Below, piece by piece: positions 26,360-35,313 of a stretch of DNA of 64,000 bases. Where the stretch lies: contig JACKEQ010000003.1 of assembly GCA_020632885.1 (NCBI GenBank), forward strand, positions 186,001-250,000, read 5' to 3'. How positions within the stretch are numbered: position 1 is the first letter of the stretch; each line of letters begins with the position of its first letter. This DNA is from Alphaproteobacteria bacterium. Lineage in GTDB: Bacteria; Myxococcota_A; UBA796; GCA-2862545. The translations under genes and the position numbers were made by a program. Under the pieces are notes generated by a model that was not told the DNA's origin, did no database searches, and was given only the letters and a program-made list of their open reading frames with translations.

Positions 26360-27168
26360 CAGCTCCCTCCGAGCGCTACGGCGAGGGCCTCCCCGCCGCG
26401 AACCATGCGCCGGACGAGCACCGTCTCGGCCTTCACCTCGTCACCCACCTTCACGGTGAACGCCACCACGACGTCGCCCCGCGCCGTGCGGCCCTCCACC
26501 CGGCCCTGGAGCAACACCTGCTCACCTCCGAGCACACCTGCCCGGAAGCGCACCCGCTCCGCCACCGGCACGACCTCCACCGGCAGCATGCCCGCAGCGT
26601 GCACGCGCCGGGCGATGGCCTCGTCGCACCAGTCCACGTAGGCCGGGTGGTTCGCGTGGTCCAGGGGGTCCATGGTGGTGAACCACGCCGTGAACCCGAA
26701 GTCGAACGGCGCGCCGTCCACCGCTCGCTCGACGGCAGGGAGCTCGACCAGGGGCTCGGCCTCGACCTCCTGGAAGCTCTCGAGCAGCGAATCGCTCGCC
26801 CTGCACGCCTTCATCACGCCTCCCGCCGTGGAGACGTGAACCCAGTCCTGCGTGGCGGAGGCGACGCGCTCGCCGTTCACGGTCAGCCGTGTCTGGCGCG
26901 TGCTGAACAAGCCCCTGCGGAACCGCTCCACCCACGTGGTTGCGCGGATGGGCTCGCCGAAGCTCACCTCGCGCTCGTGGGTGACGGTCTGCTGACGGAC
27001 GACGAAGGCGCACTGCTCGGCCACGTAGCGCTGGGGGGGCCAGCCGCGGCGGGAGGAACCCAGGACCGCGGCGTCCTGGAACACCCGCCAGACGTCGCCC
27101 GCCCGGGCGGCGTCCCGGACCGAGAAGGCATTGCGGGGCACGCGCAGATCGATGTGCTCGAGACTCAT
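26359..27168 (-). CDS. Acyl-ACP thioesterase-like double hotdog protein
   Basis: 269 residues. Two hotdog-fold halves are suggested; the C-terminal one has DPLDHANHPAYVDWCDEAIAR, a 4HBT/FatA-like active-site helix in which Asp/Asn/His residues act in thioester hydrolysis. The N-terminal half has VVRQQTVTHEREVSFGEPIR, similar to acyl-ACP thioesterases. Likely releases fatty acids from ACP or CoA in the cytosol. First gene of the minus run with murG, divergent from the JAB-DinG gene with 62 bp between starts. Confidence 0.7.
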   Translation of the reverse strand: MSLEHIDLRVPRNAFSVRDAARAGDVWRVFQDAAVLGSSRRGWPPQRYVAEQCAFVVRQQTVTHEREVSFGEPIRATTWVERFRRGLFSTRQTRLTVNGERVASATQDWVHVSTAGGVMKACRASDSLLESFQEVEAEPLVELPAVERAVDGAPFDFGFTAWFTTMDPLDHANHPAYVDWCDEAIARRVHAAGMLPVEVVPVAERVRFRAGVLGGEQVLLQGRVEGRTARGDVVVAFTVKVGDEVKAETVLVRRMVRGGEALAVALGGS

Positions 27169-27230
27169 GCGCGCGCATAACGCCGGGGGCCGACCCGCAC
27201 CCGGACGTCCGGCCCGGGTTACCCCGACCT

Positions 27231-29666
27231 GTGACCTCCTCCCTCCGCATCCGCCCCCCGGCGGCAGACGCCCTGCGTGACGCCATCCGCCAGAACGGCG
27301 GCAACGAGCTGTTCGCGATCGGTGACGTCGAGGACGGCGAGATGACGGGAGTCACGGTGACCTGCCGTGGCCAGGAGGACCGTGTCACGGCCCTCCTCGA
27401 CCGTCCACGCGCCGGGCAGGTCGTCGTGCACAACCATCCCTCCGGCGACCTCACGCCCTCCGACGCCGACATGGAGCTGGCGGGCTTCTACGGGCAGCAC
27501 GGCGTGGGCGTCGTGATCGTGGACAACGCGGTCACCCGGGCGAACTGGGTCGTGGAGCCCCACGACCCCAAGCTCGTCGTGCTCGACCCCGACGCCGTCG
27601 TCCGGGTGTTCCGCGAGGGTCTGCCGCAGGCCATCCAGGGCTTCGAGGCCCGCGAGCAGCAGGTGGAGATGGCGCTCGCCGTCACGGCCGCGCTCAACGA
27701 CGGCAGGCCCCTCGTCTGCGAGGCCGGCACCGGCACCGGGAAGAGCCTCGCGTACCTCGTGCCCGCGGCCATGTGGGCGCTGGCCAACGAGCGGAAGGTC
27801 GTGGTCAGCACGTTCACCCGCACGCTCCAGGCCCAGCTCATGGACGCGGACGTGCCCACCATGCTGCGCGCGGGCGTCCAGGCGCGGGTGGAGCTCCTCC
27901 AGGGCCGCAACAACTACCTCTGCCGCCGGCGTCTCGGGCTGGCGCTCGACGACACGAAGGACGAGGAGGCCACCCACGCCGTGCTCCAGACCGTCGAGAC
28001 GTGGTCGGGCACCACGGCCGACGGCAGTCGCCTCGACCTCCCCGTGGAGCTCGACGGCGAGCTGTGGTCGCGGATCCGGTCGGACTCCGAGATGACCCTC
28101 CGGGCCCGGTGCCCGCACTTCGCGGAGTGTCACTACTACCGCTCCACCCGGCGTGCCGCGGCAGCCCACGTGGTCATCGTGAACCACGCGCTGCTCCTCG
28201 CGGACCTCTCGCTGCGCGAGCAGATCGGGCAGGGCGTGCTGCCGAAGTACGACCGGCTCGTGCTGGACGAGGGTCACCACCTCGAGGACGCCGCCACGGG
28301 CGCCGCCAGCGAGTCCGTGACTTTCGAGGGCGTGCGCCAGGCCCTCGCTCCGCTGCTCGACCGGCGGCGTCGGAAGGGCGTGCTCACCCGGCTGGCCCAG
28401 GACCACCTCACGGGGTCGAGCAAGCTGCGCGTCGAGGACCAGGAGCGGCTGGAGGTCGCCCTCCCCGCGGCCCGCGAGCGCGCCGAGGACATCCTCCAGG
28501 CCGGCCAGGACGCGATGGCGAGCCTCGCGGTCGTGCTGCCCGAGAGCGGGACGGCCGTGCGGTTCACGCGCGCCGACGAAGACGGTCCGCTCTGGAAGGA
28601 AGACGTCGAGCCCACCCTGCGCACGCTGGCCCACCAGCTCGACGAGGGCGCGGAGGCGCTCGACGACGTCCTGCACGTGTTCGAGGACGTGGGGCTACCC
28701 CCGGAGCGCATGGAGGCCGTGCTGCAGGCCCGGCGCTCACGGAGCCGCCTGATGGGCCTGGCGGACCGCGTGCGCAGCTTCCTCGTGCACGACGACGGGC
28801 ACGCGCGCTGGCTGGAGCCCGCCTGGAAGCGCTCGGGGGAGCCGGCGACAGCGGGTGCGGTACGGGCGCCGGTGGACGTCGACGCGACCCTCCAGCGCAT
28901 CCTCTGGTCCCCGCTGAAGACCGTGGTGGCCACGAGCGCCACGATGACCGTGGCCGGATCGTTCGCGCACTTCCGCAAGCGCACCGGCCTCCACCACGCC
29001 GACGAGCTCGTGCTCCCCTCCCCCTTCGACCACGCCACCCAGGCGATGCTCGGGCTGCCCCGCGACCTCCCGGAGCCCAACACGCCGGCGTTCATGGACG
29101 ACACCGCGCGGGCCGTGGTGGACGCGGTCCGCGTCAGTGGCGGAGGGGCCTTCGTGCTCTGCACCTCCTACGACGCCGTGCGGCGGTACGCGGACGCGCT
29201 GCGGCGTGCGGGGGTCGACGGCGTGCTCGCGCAGGGCGAAGGCGAGCGCACCGCCCTGCTCCAGCGCTTCATGACGAGCCGATCGAGCGTGCTCGTGGGC
29301 ACGGACTCCTTCTGGGAGGGGGTCAGCGTGCGTGGGGATGCCCTGCGGCTCGTCATCGTGCCGCGCCTCCCGTTCCGCGTGCCCACCGACCCCCTGGTCC
29401 AGGCGCGCACGGAGGCCATCCAGGCCGCCGGGGGCGACCCGTTCCGGCAGTACACCCTCCCGGAGGCCGTGCTCAAGCTTCGGCAGGGCTATGGTCGTCT
29501 GATCCGCTCGCGGACCGACACCGGGGTCGTGCTGCTCCTCGATCGTCGGGTGCACTCGCGGGGCTACGGGCGCATCGTGCTGGCCTCGCTACCTCCGGCG
29601 CGCCGGGTGAAGGGCCCGATGCGCTGGGTGCTGCAGAGCATGGACGGCTTCTACCGCCCGGGCTGA
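27231..29666 (+). CDS. RadC-type JAB domain fused to DinG/XPD-like helicase
   Basis: 811 residues. N-terminal ~120 residues are a JAB/MPN domain with a complete JAMM set: Glu26, His67, His69, Ser77 and Asp80 in HNHPSGDLTPSDAD. The rest is a DinG-family superfamily 2 helicase: Walker A EAGTGTGKS (164-172), a cysteine-bearing insertion (NYLCRRR and RCPHFAEC), Walker B LVLDEGHHLED, and C-terminal motifs ATSATM, VLVGTDSFWEGV and QGYGRLIRS. Only three cluster cysteines are obvious, where four are usual. Likely acts on DNA or R-loop intermediates; what the JAB part cleaves is unknown. Ends 4 bp from the convergent PurF-like gene. Confidence 0.88.
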   Translation: MTSSLRIRPPAADALRDAIRQNGGNELFAIGDVEDGEMTGVTVTCRGQEDRVTALLDRPRAGQVVVHNHPSGDLTPSDADMELAGFYGQHGVGVVIVDNAVTRANWVVEPHDPKLVVLDPDAVVRVFREGLPQAIQGFEAREQQVEMALAVTAALNDGRPLVCEAGTGTGKSLAYLVPAAMWALANERKVVVSTFTRTLQAQLMDADVPTMLRAGVQARVELLQGRNNYLCRRRLGLALDDTKDEEATHAVLQTVETWSGTTADGSRLDLPVELDGELWSRIRSDSEMTLRARCPHFAECHYYRSTRRAAAAHVVIVNHALLLADLSLREQIGQGVLPKYDRLVLDEGHHLEDAATGAASESVTFEGVRQALAPLLDRRRRKGVLTRLAQDHLTGSSKLRVEDQERLEVALPAARERAEDILQAGQDAMASLAVVLPESGTAVRFTRADEDGPLWKEDVEPTLRTLAHQLDEGAEALDDVLHVFEDVGLPPERMEAVLQARRSRSRLMGLADRVRSFLVHDDGHARWLEPAWKRSGEPATAGAVRAPVDVDATLQRILWSPLKTVVATSATMTVAGSFAHFRKRTGLHHADELVLPSPFDHATQAMLGLPRDLPEPNTPAFMDDTARAVVDAVRVSGGGAFVLCTSYDAVRRYADALRRAGVDGVLAQGEGERTALLQRFMTSRSSVLVGTDSFWEGVSVRGDALRLVIVPRLPFRVPTDPLVQARTEAIQAAGGDPFRQYTLPEAVLKLRQGYGRLIRSRTDTGVVLLLDRRVHSRGYGRIVLASLPPARRVKGPMRWVLQSMDGFYRPG

Positions 29667-29670
29667 TCCG

Positions 29671-31017
29671 TCAGAAGAGCGGCAGCTGGTCGTCCGCCTC
29701 TTCCGGCGCCACCGGATGGTCGCCCGACACGCAGGCCGTGCACCAACCGCGCGTGCCCAGGACGTCCACCAGGGCCTCCAGGGGCAGGAAGCCCACCGTG
29801 TCGGCGTCCAGCCAGGCCCGGAGGTCCTCGGGGTCCGGCCGACGCGCGCTGGCCAGCTCGTCCGTGGTGGGGCTCGGCACGCCGTACACGCAGGCCCTCG
29901 CGATGGGAGGGGTCGCCACCCGCACGTGCACCTCGACGGCCCCCGCGGCACGAAGCCGGCTCACGGCCTTCCGCGCCTCGGCGCCCGTGAGCAACGAGCG
30001 GCTCACGATGGCGACCCTCCGCCCCTGGACCACCGACGGGACGACCATCCAGTCCTCGCCGCTCGCGCCATACCGGGGCAGCAGCCCGCGCTCGTAGGGG
30101 TGGCCGGTGGACCGCGCGTAGCCGAGCGCGAAGGGCTCGTCGTGGGGCAACGCCAGCACGAGGTCGACGTCCGCCGGATCCGTCCGCCCCACCCGCTCGC
30201 CGAGCTTCGTGCGCACCTCGTAGGGCGAGCGGTCCATGATCGAGGCGTCGTGGCGCGCCAGACCCACGAGCTCCTGGGCGCAGCGCGAGGGCGCCTGGGC
30301 GGGGAACGGCCGCACCGACTGCACGGCCTCCCGGAGCACCACGACCATCTCGCCCGGCGCGACGGCCCGCTGGACCGTGCCCCCGACCTCGCGGATGGCG
30401 ACGTCCTCCGACGACACGACCAGCGCCCCGTCGAGCTGGCCGACCACCAGGGGCCGGAAGCCGCGCGGGTCGCGCACGGCCACCAGCAGCTCGGGGCCCA
30501 GCAGCAGCGCGCTGAACGCGCCCTCCACCTTCCAGAGGGCGTCGACCAGCCGGTTCACCGTGGTGCGCTGGGCGGACTGCGCGACGAGGTGCAGGAGGAC
30601 CTCGGCGTCGCTCTCCGTCTGGAAGAGCGCGCCCTTCTCCTTGAGCTCGCGACGGAGCCGCGTGCCGTTGGTGAACCGCCCCGCGATGGCCGCGGCGAGC
30701 GGGCCGCCGGAGGTGTGCCCGAGCACCATGCGATCCCCGCCGTCCAGCGGCAGGCCCGCGAGGTCCGGCGGACCGAGACCGCCGAACACCTGGCCGATGG
30801 CGAGCGTACCGGGGAGGGTCTCGAGGGCTTCGCGATCGAATCCGTCCACACGGCCCCGTGCGCGGGTGGCGCGCACCGTGGTGCCGTCGGCGGTGGCCAC
30901 CGCGAGCCCCGCGCCACCGCGGTGCTGCAGGGAGGCGAGCGCATCCAGCACGCACTCGGCGGAGGACGCGCTGCCCGCCACACCGAACAGGCCGCTGCCG
31001 TCACGAAAGCCGTCCAC
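29671..31017 (-). CDS. PurF-like Fe-S protein lacking glutaminase and PRPP motifs
   Basis: 448 residues from GTG 31017 (GGAGG upstream). Co-linear with amidophosphoribosyltransferase: LQHRGGAGL, FQTESDAEVLLHL, VRDPRGFRPLVVG, LGYARSTGHPYERGL and TPPIARACVYGV. The N-terminal nucleophile Cys of CGVFG is Ser8 (SGLFG), the HVRYAT and HNGN segments are lost, and the PRPP loop VDDSIVRGTT reads VSRSLLTGAE (residues 338-347). The four Fe-S ligand positions known in Bacillus PurF are retained (Cys246, Cys376, Cys426, Cys429). So it keeps the fold and cluster but probably not the reaction. A regulatory or sensor role is possible. A true purF must lie elsewhere. Confidence 0.8.
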   Translation of the reverse strand: MDGFRDGSGLFGVAGSASSAECVLDALASLQHRGGAGLAVATADGTTVRATRARGRVDGFDREALETLPGTLAIGQVFGGLGPPDLAGLPLDGGDRMVLGHTSGGPLAAAIAGRFTNGTRLRRELKEKGALFQTESDAEVLLHLVAQSAQRTTVNRLVDALWKVEGAFSALLLGPELLVAVRDPRGFRPLVVGQLDGALVVSSEDVAIREVGGTVQRAVAPGEMVVVLREAVQSVRPFPAQAPSRCAQELVGLARHDASIMDRSPYEVRTKLGERVGRTDPADVDLVLALPHDEPFALGYARSTGHPYERGLLPRYGASGEDWMVVPSVVQGRRVAIVSRSLLTGAEARKAVSRLRAAGAVEVHVRVATPPIARACVYGVPSPTTDELASARRPDPEDLRAWLDADTVGFLPLEALVDVLGTRGWCTACVSGDHPVAPEEADDQLPLF

Positions 31018-31062
31018 CGCACCTCCAGCGCGGAGACCTAATGCGTTGGGCTACGATGCGGC

Positions 31063-32955
31063 ATGCTCTCCGCCCTCGCGCTGCTGTCGGCCTGCACCGC
31101 ACCTGGTCCCGACACCCGGCCCACACCGCGCTTCGAGCCCGGCTCCGCCGAGCCGTACGCGGAGCCATGGCCGGGCGACCAGCACCTGGACCCCGACGGC
31201 ACACTCTCGTTCGCGAGGTTCCAGCGTCCGGCGAACATCGCGCTCATCGAGAGCTACATCGCGCTCGGCGAGCAGCAGGTCGGCTGGGGCACCAACGCGC
31301 CCGTGTACTTCCGCATGGAGGGCGACCTCGATCCGGACCTGCTCCCCACGCCGCCCGAGAGCCTGGAGGACGGCTCGGCCTTCCTGCTCGTGGACATCGA
31401 CCCCGATTCCCCCTACCGGGGCGAGCGTTTCCCGGTGGTCTGGCGCTCGAGCGGCGAGGTCACGTCCTACCAGCCGGAGGGCCTGCTCGCGGTGGCGCCC
31501 GCACCCGGCTTCCCCCTCCGGCCCTCCACGACGTACGCCCTGGTGCTCACCAGCGCGGGCTTCCAGGTGAACGAGGCCTTCCAGGAGGTCTTCGGCGCCG
31601 ACCACCCGCAGCACGCGCTATGGGCCGGCGCGCCCGAGGTCCTCCGCAAGCACGGGGTCCACCGTCGCGACATCGCGGCCGGCGCGGTGATCACCACGTC
31701 CGATCCGCTCGGCGAGCTCGCCACCATCGCCCGGTTCGTCCAGTCCCGCGTGGCCCCCCCGGACCTCGACAGCGACCTCGAGCTCGTCCGCACCTACGAG
31801 CGCTTCACGGCCTACCGCGGGCGGTACTGGTCGCCCGTGTTCACGCACGGTGAGCGGCCCTACACGACCGAGGGCGGCGGCTTCGTGTTCGATGCCGCGG
31901 GTGACCCCGTCATCGCGAGCTGGGACGACATGCGCGTGGCCGTGTGCGTGCCGAACGACCAGCCCATGCCGTCCCAGGGCTACCCCGTCGTGGTCTACCA
32001 GCACGGCACGGGCGGGGCGTACCGAACGGCCTGCAACAGCGACGGGCTCCTGGAGGTCGGCGGCATCGTGGGCGACGCGGGCTTCGTGCTCCTGGGCATC
32101 GATCAGCCGCTGCACGGCCCCCGCAACGGCGGGCAGCCCACGAGCGACCTCGCGAACTTCAACATCCTGAACCCCACGTCCGGCCGCACCAACTTCCGGC
32201 AGGGTGCCGTCGACGCCATCTACCTGGCCCGCGGGCTCGCCAACCGCACCACGCAGATGACCCTGCCGGACGGTACGCGGCTGCTGCTCGATCCCGACGC
32301 GGTGACCTTCGTGGGCCACAGCCAGGGCGGGCTCACCGGGGCCCTCGCGGCGCCGTTCTGGGCGGGCGACGTGAAGGCCACCGTGCTCTCCGGGGCCGGG
32401 GGCCTGCTCGCCATCACCATCGTCGACCGCAAGGACATCATCGACTTCGCGTCGCTCGTGGCCCAGGTGGCCCGCTTCCAGCCGGGCGAGGTCGTGCACG
32501 AGCTCCACCCGGTGCTCGGGCTCCTGCAGATGCTCGTGGAGCCCACGGACCCCGTGAACTACGCGCCCTACTGGTTCCGCGAGCCCCTCGACTGGCCCGG
32601 ACACGCACCGAGCCCGGTCCTCGCGACCTCGGGCACCCTCGACGCCAACACGCCCTACCGGGGTGCCATCGCCATGGCCGGAGCGGCCGGCCTGCCGCCG
32701 ATCCCGCCCCGCGCGAGCTCCATGCCGGCGGTGGATCTGCGCGGCCTGGAGAACACACCCAGCCCGGCGTCCGCGAACGCGACGGGCTACGAGGGCCCCC
32801 TGACCGCGGGGTTCTCGCAGTGGTACGAGGGCTCCCACTTCGTGATCTTCGAGGAGCCCCGGGCCGCCGAGATGTACCGAACCTTCCTCCGCACGGCCGT
32901 GGACGGCCAGCCCGTGATCGACCTGCCCACCGACGAGCCGGAGTGGGCCCAGTGA
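31063..32955 (+). CDS. Large alpha/beta-hydrolase lipoprotein
   Basis: 630 residues. Short signal with lipobox LLSAC. A ~280-residue N-terminal region of unknown fold (Ig-like in part, TYALVLTSAGFQVNEAFQEV) precedes an alpha/beta-hydrolase domain: YPVVVYQHGTGGAYRTAC for the oxyanion region, nucleophile elbow FVGHSQGGLTGAL, and a final His in YEGSHFVIFEEP. Probably a cell-surface or periplasmic esterase/lipase. Related large lipoproteins are common in Myxococcota. Stop overlaps the coaC-like start (GTGA). Confidence 0.82.
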   Translation: MLSALALLSACTAPGPDTRPTPRFEPGSAEPYAEPWPGDQHLDPDGTLSFARFQRPANIALIESYIALGEQQVGWGTNAPVYFRMEGDLDPDLLPTPPESLEDGSAFLLVDIDPDSPYRGERFPVVWRSSGEVTSYQPEGLLAVAPAPGFPLRPSTTYALVLTSAGFQVNEAFQEVFGADHPQHALWAGAPEVLRKHGVHRRDIAAGAVITTSDPLGELATIARFVQSRVAPPDLDSDLELVRTYERFTAYRGRYWSPVFTHGERPYTTEGGGFVFDAAGDPVIASWDDMRVAVCVPNDQPMPSQGYPVVVYQHGTGGAYRTACNSDGLLEVGGIVGDAGFVLLGIDQPLHGPRNGGQPTSDLANFNILNPTSGRTNFRQGAVDAIYLARGLANRTTQMTLPDGTRLLLDPDAVTFVGHSQGGLTGALAAPFWAGDVKATVLSGAGGLLAITIVDRKDIIDFASLVAQVARFQPGEVVHELHPVLGLLQMLVEPTDPVNYAPYWFREPLDWPGHAPSPVLATSGTLDANTPYRGAIAMAGAAGLPPIPPRASSMPAVDLRGLENTPSPASANATGYEGPLTAGFSQWYEGSHFVIFEEPRAAEMYRTFLRTAVDGQPVIDLPTDEPEWAQ

Positions 32956-33503
32956 ACGTGCTCCTCGGGGTCTCGGGTGGCATCGCGGCCTACAAGGCCG
33001 CGGACCTCGTGAGCCACTGCCGTCGGAAGGGCTGGAACGTGCGCGTGGTGATGACGCGCGGGGCCACGGAGTTCGTGCGCCCCCTCACCTTCGAGGCACT
33101 CTCGGACCACCCGGTGATGACGGACGCGCTGGCCACGGGCCATGCCCCGGACGGCGCCTCCGCCATCGAGCACATCGCGTGGGCGAAGTGGGCCCACGTC
33201 GCGATGGTGGCGCCCCTCACGGCCTCCACGCTGGCCAAGCTCGCCACGGGCATCGCGGACGACGCGCTCACCACGGTGTGGCTGGCGCTTCCGGCCCACG
33301 TGCCGAGCCTCCTCGCGCCCGCCATGAACACGGCCATGTGGGAGCAGCCCGTGGTCCAGCGCAACCTCCGCTGGCTCGACGAGCTCGGCCGGCACGTGCT
33401 GGTCCCGCCCGTGAGCAAGCGCCTGGCGTGCGGAGACGTCGGTGTGGGCGGGCTCGCGGAGGTGGCGGACCTCGTGGCCGCCCTCGAGGCCCACGCACCA
33501 TGA
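32952..33503 (+). CDS. coaC: Phosphopantothenoylcysteine decarboxylase-type flavoprotein (CoaC domain only)
   Basis: 183 residues from GTG 32952 overlapping the previous stop. HFCD-fold flavoprotein: LGVSGGIAAYKAADLV, IEHIAWAKWAHVAMVAPLTA and the substrate-recognition PAMNTAMW. Catalytic His in IEHIAWA. Decarboxylates 4'-phosphopantothenoylcysteine in coenzyme A synthesis. Only the CoaC half is present; bacteria usually have a CoaBC fusion, so CoaB would be separate or this is a related flavoprotein. Stop overlaps the next gene by 4 bp (ATGA). Confidence 0.8.
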   Translation: MNVLLGVSGGIAAYKAADLVSHCRRKGWNVRVVMTRGATEFVRPLTFEALSDHPVMTDALATGHAPDGASAIEHIAWAKWAHVAMVAPLTASTLAKLATGIADDALTTVWLALPAHVPSLLAPAMNTAMWEQPVVQRNLRWLDELGRHVLVPPVSKRLACGDVGVGGLAEVADLVAALEAHAP

Positions 33504-34966
33504 GCGACCCCCGCTGGGCACCCGTCCTCCACGCCTTCGAGGACCTGCGCGAGCACCAGCGCACCACCGGCGAGGATCGGTCGGCCGGCATGGAGCGGCT
33601 GGCGGCGATGATCGAGGAGCGCGCCGGGCTGCTCGGCCACCTCGACGTGTCCGAGTCCGCCGCGCAGTTCCTGGAGGCCTCCGCGCCGGATCTGCTCGAC
33701 GCGGGTGAGGTCCTGCTGCACCACCTCCGCGAGCTCGTCTTCAAGTGCCGCCACCGCCAGGGGCCGGTGCTCGTCGTGGCCGGGTCCGACACCCACCAGC
33801 GCGTGCACCGGCAGCTCGCCGGGCTCGAGCATCGCGTCCTGCGCACCGATGCCCAGGGCGTGCAGACCCAGCTCGACGAAGGTCCGGTCGCCGCGGTGAT
33901 CGTCGAGGTGGAGGACTCCCCGGCCCTCGATCTCCTCGCGCGGCTCCGGGTGGACCCCCGCTGCGAGCCCATGCCCATCGTGGCGATCGCGGGCTCGGAG
34001 CACGCGGGTGAGTGCCGGGCGCTCGGCGCGGCGGCCGTGGTGCGGGTACCCCTCGGCGCCAACGCGGTCGGCGGGTGCATGGCCACCCTGCTCGGTCAGG
34101 ACAACCCGGTCGTCCGGGCGTTCACGGGCGACGTGCTGCCCGACCACCGCGCCTTCGCCCGGTCGGCCACCAAGGTCATCTCGGCGGCGCGGGGCGAGAA
34201 CGGCACCTACTGCCTGCTCCTCGCCGCTCCGCTGAACCTGGAGAACGCGCGGAAGATCCACGGGCCGGTGTTCGCCCGGCAGGTCCAGGAGGCCAGCGCG
34301 GCCGCCCTGCGCGACGTGCTCGGCGACATGGCCCGCGTGCACGCCCTCGATCAGGACCTGCTCGCCTGGATCAGCCGCGCCGAGCGGGGTGCGCTGCAGG
34401 CCCGTCTGGAGCGGGTCACCTCGGGCGACGGCAGGCCCGTGCCCACCCCGGACGGCGGGACCTGGTTCAACCGCCTGTGCATCGCCGGCGTGGAGGTCGA
34501 CGGGGAGGTCCCGCTCCCGCGCGCCGTCCAGGGAGCGCGGCGCATGCTCGGCCTGGCGCACCGCGCCGGTGGGGGCGCACCGGTGATCACGCCGCTCGAG
34601 GACCGGGGGCGCGACAAGCCGTCTGCGCTGGTCTTCGAGCCGGACGCCTCGGTCGCCGAGACCCTCACGCGGGAGCTCGAGCGGGCGGGCTTCGACGTCA
34701 CCCGGCCCGAGGAGATCATGGACGCCCTGGCCCGCGTGCGCTCCCAGCCCTTCGACCTCATCCTGACCGCGGTGGACGGCCCGGGTGCCGTGAAGGTGGT
34801 GAGCGGCTTCCGGAAGCTCTCGGGCCGCACCACGGTGCTCGCCATCACCCCGGACGCGGGATCCGCGCGTGCAGCCCTCCAGCACGGGGCGGACGACATC
34901 GTGAGCAAGCCCGTCGACGGGTCCATCTTCGCGGCGCGCCTGCGGGCACGCCTCCGCGCCCCTTGA
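33500..34966 (+). CDS. Receiver - degenerate GGDEF - receiver signalling protein
   Basis: 488 residues. A helical N-terminus is followed by a receiver-like domain (about 88-200; PVLVVAGSDTHQRVHRQL to ALGAAAVVRVP). The centre (about 210-360) has the length and pattern of a GGDEF domain but the GGDEF site reads DLLAW, so cyclase activity is unlikely. A C-terminal receiver (about 375-488) keeps the conserved Lys (VSKPVD), but the phosphorylation site DLILTAVDG lacks the normal Asp position. Probably a phosphorylation-independent regulatory scaffold. Coupled by overlaps to the flanking coaC-like and membrane genes. Confidence 0.7.
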   Translation: MSDPRWAPVLHAFEDLREHQRTTGEDRSAGMERLAAMIEERAGLLGHLDVSESAAQFLEASAPDLLDAGEVLLHHLRELVFKCRHRQGPVLVVAGSDTHQRVHRQLAGLEHRVLRTDAQGVQTQLDEGPVAAVIVEVEDSPALDLLARLRVDPRCEPMPIVAIAGSEHAGECRALGAAAVVRVPLGANAVGGCMATLLGQDNPVVRAFTGDVLPDHRAFARSATKVISAARGENGTYCLLLAAPLNLENARKIHGPVFARQVQEASAAALRDVLGDMARVHALDQDLLAWISRAERGALQARLERVTSGDGRPVPTPDGGTWFNRLCIAGVEVDGEVPLPRAVQGARRMLGLAHRAGGGAPVITPLEDRGRDKPSALVFEPDASVAETLTRELERAGFDVTRPEEIMDALARVRSQPFDLILTAVDGPGAVKVVSGFRKLSGRTTVLAITPDAGSARAALQHGADDIVSKPVDGSIFAARLRARLRAP

Positions 34967-35310
34967 GCGTCCTCGCCTTCCCGACCCTCTGGGTGCTCGC
35001 CCTCGTCGAGGCCACAGCCGTGATGTTCGGCCTCCTCTACGTCTCGCGGCGCCATCCACGCGCGGGGCTGCTGCTCAGCGCGGCGGGCGCGCTCTCCCTG
35101 TCGGTCACCGTGCTCCAACCCCTTCTGGAGCTGGTGGGGTTCGTGTCGATCTCGGGGCGGAGCTCACCGGGCTGGCCGGTCGTCGTCCTGCTCGCGACCT
35201 GGTGGACCGGGCCGTTGGCGCGCGCCTTCAACCTCCTGCTCATCCTCGTCGCGGTGGGGATGCTCGCGCGTGAGCTCCCCGACCGTCGTGACCCGGACGG
35301 CCGGTCCTGA
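34963..35310 (+). CDS. Small membrane protein
   Basis: 115 residues from TTG 34963, overlapping the previous stop as TTGA. Three hydrophobic helices are visible (TLWVLALVEATAVMFGLLYV, AGLLLSAAGALSLSVTVL, FNLLLILVAVGMLARELP), with charged loops between. No motif. Last gene of the run beginning at 31063; convergent with arcA, whose stop is 3 bp away. Confidence 0.65.
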   Translation: MSVLAFPTLWVLALVEATAVMFGLLYVSRRHPRAGLLLSAAGALSLSVTVLQPLLELVGFVSISGRSSPGWPVVVLLATWWTGPLARAFNLLLILVAVGMLARELPDRRDPDGRS

Positions 35311-35313
35311 CCG

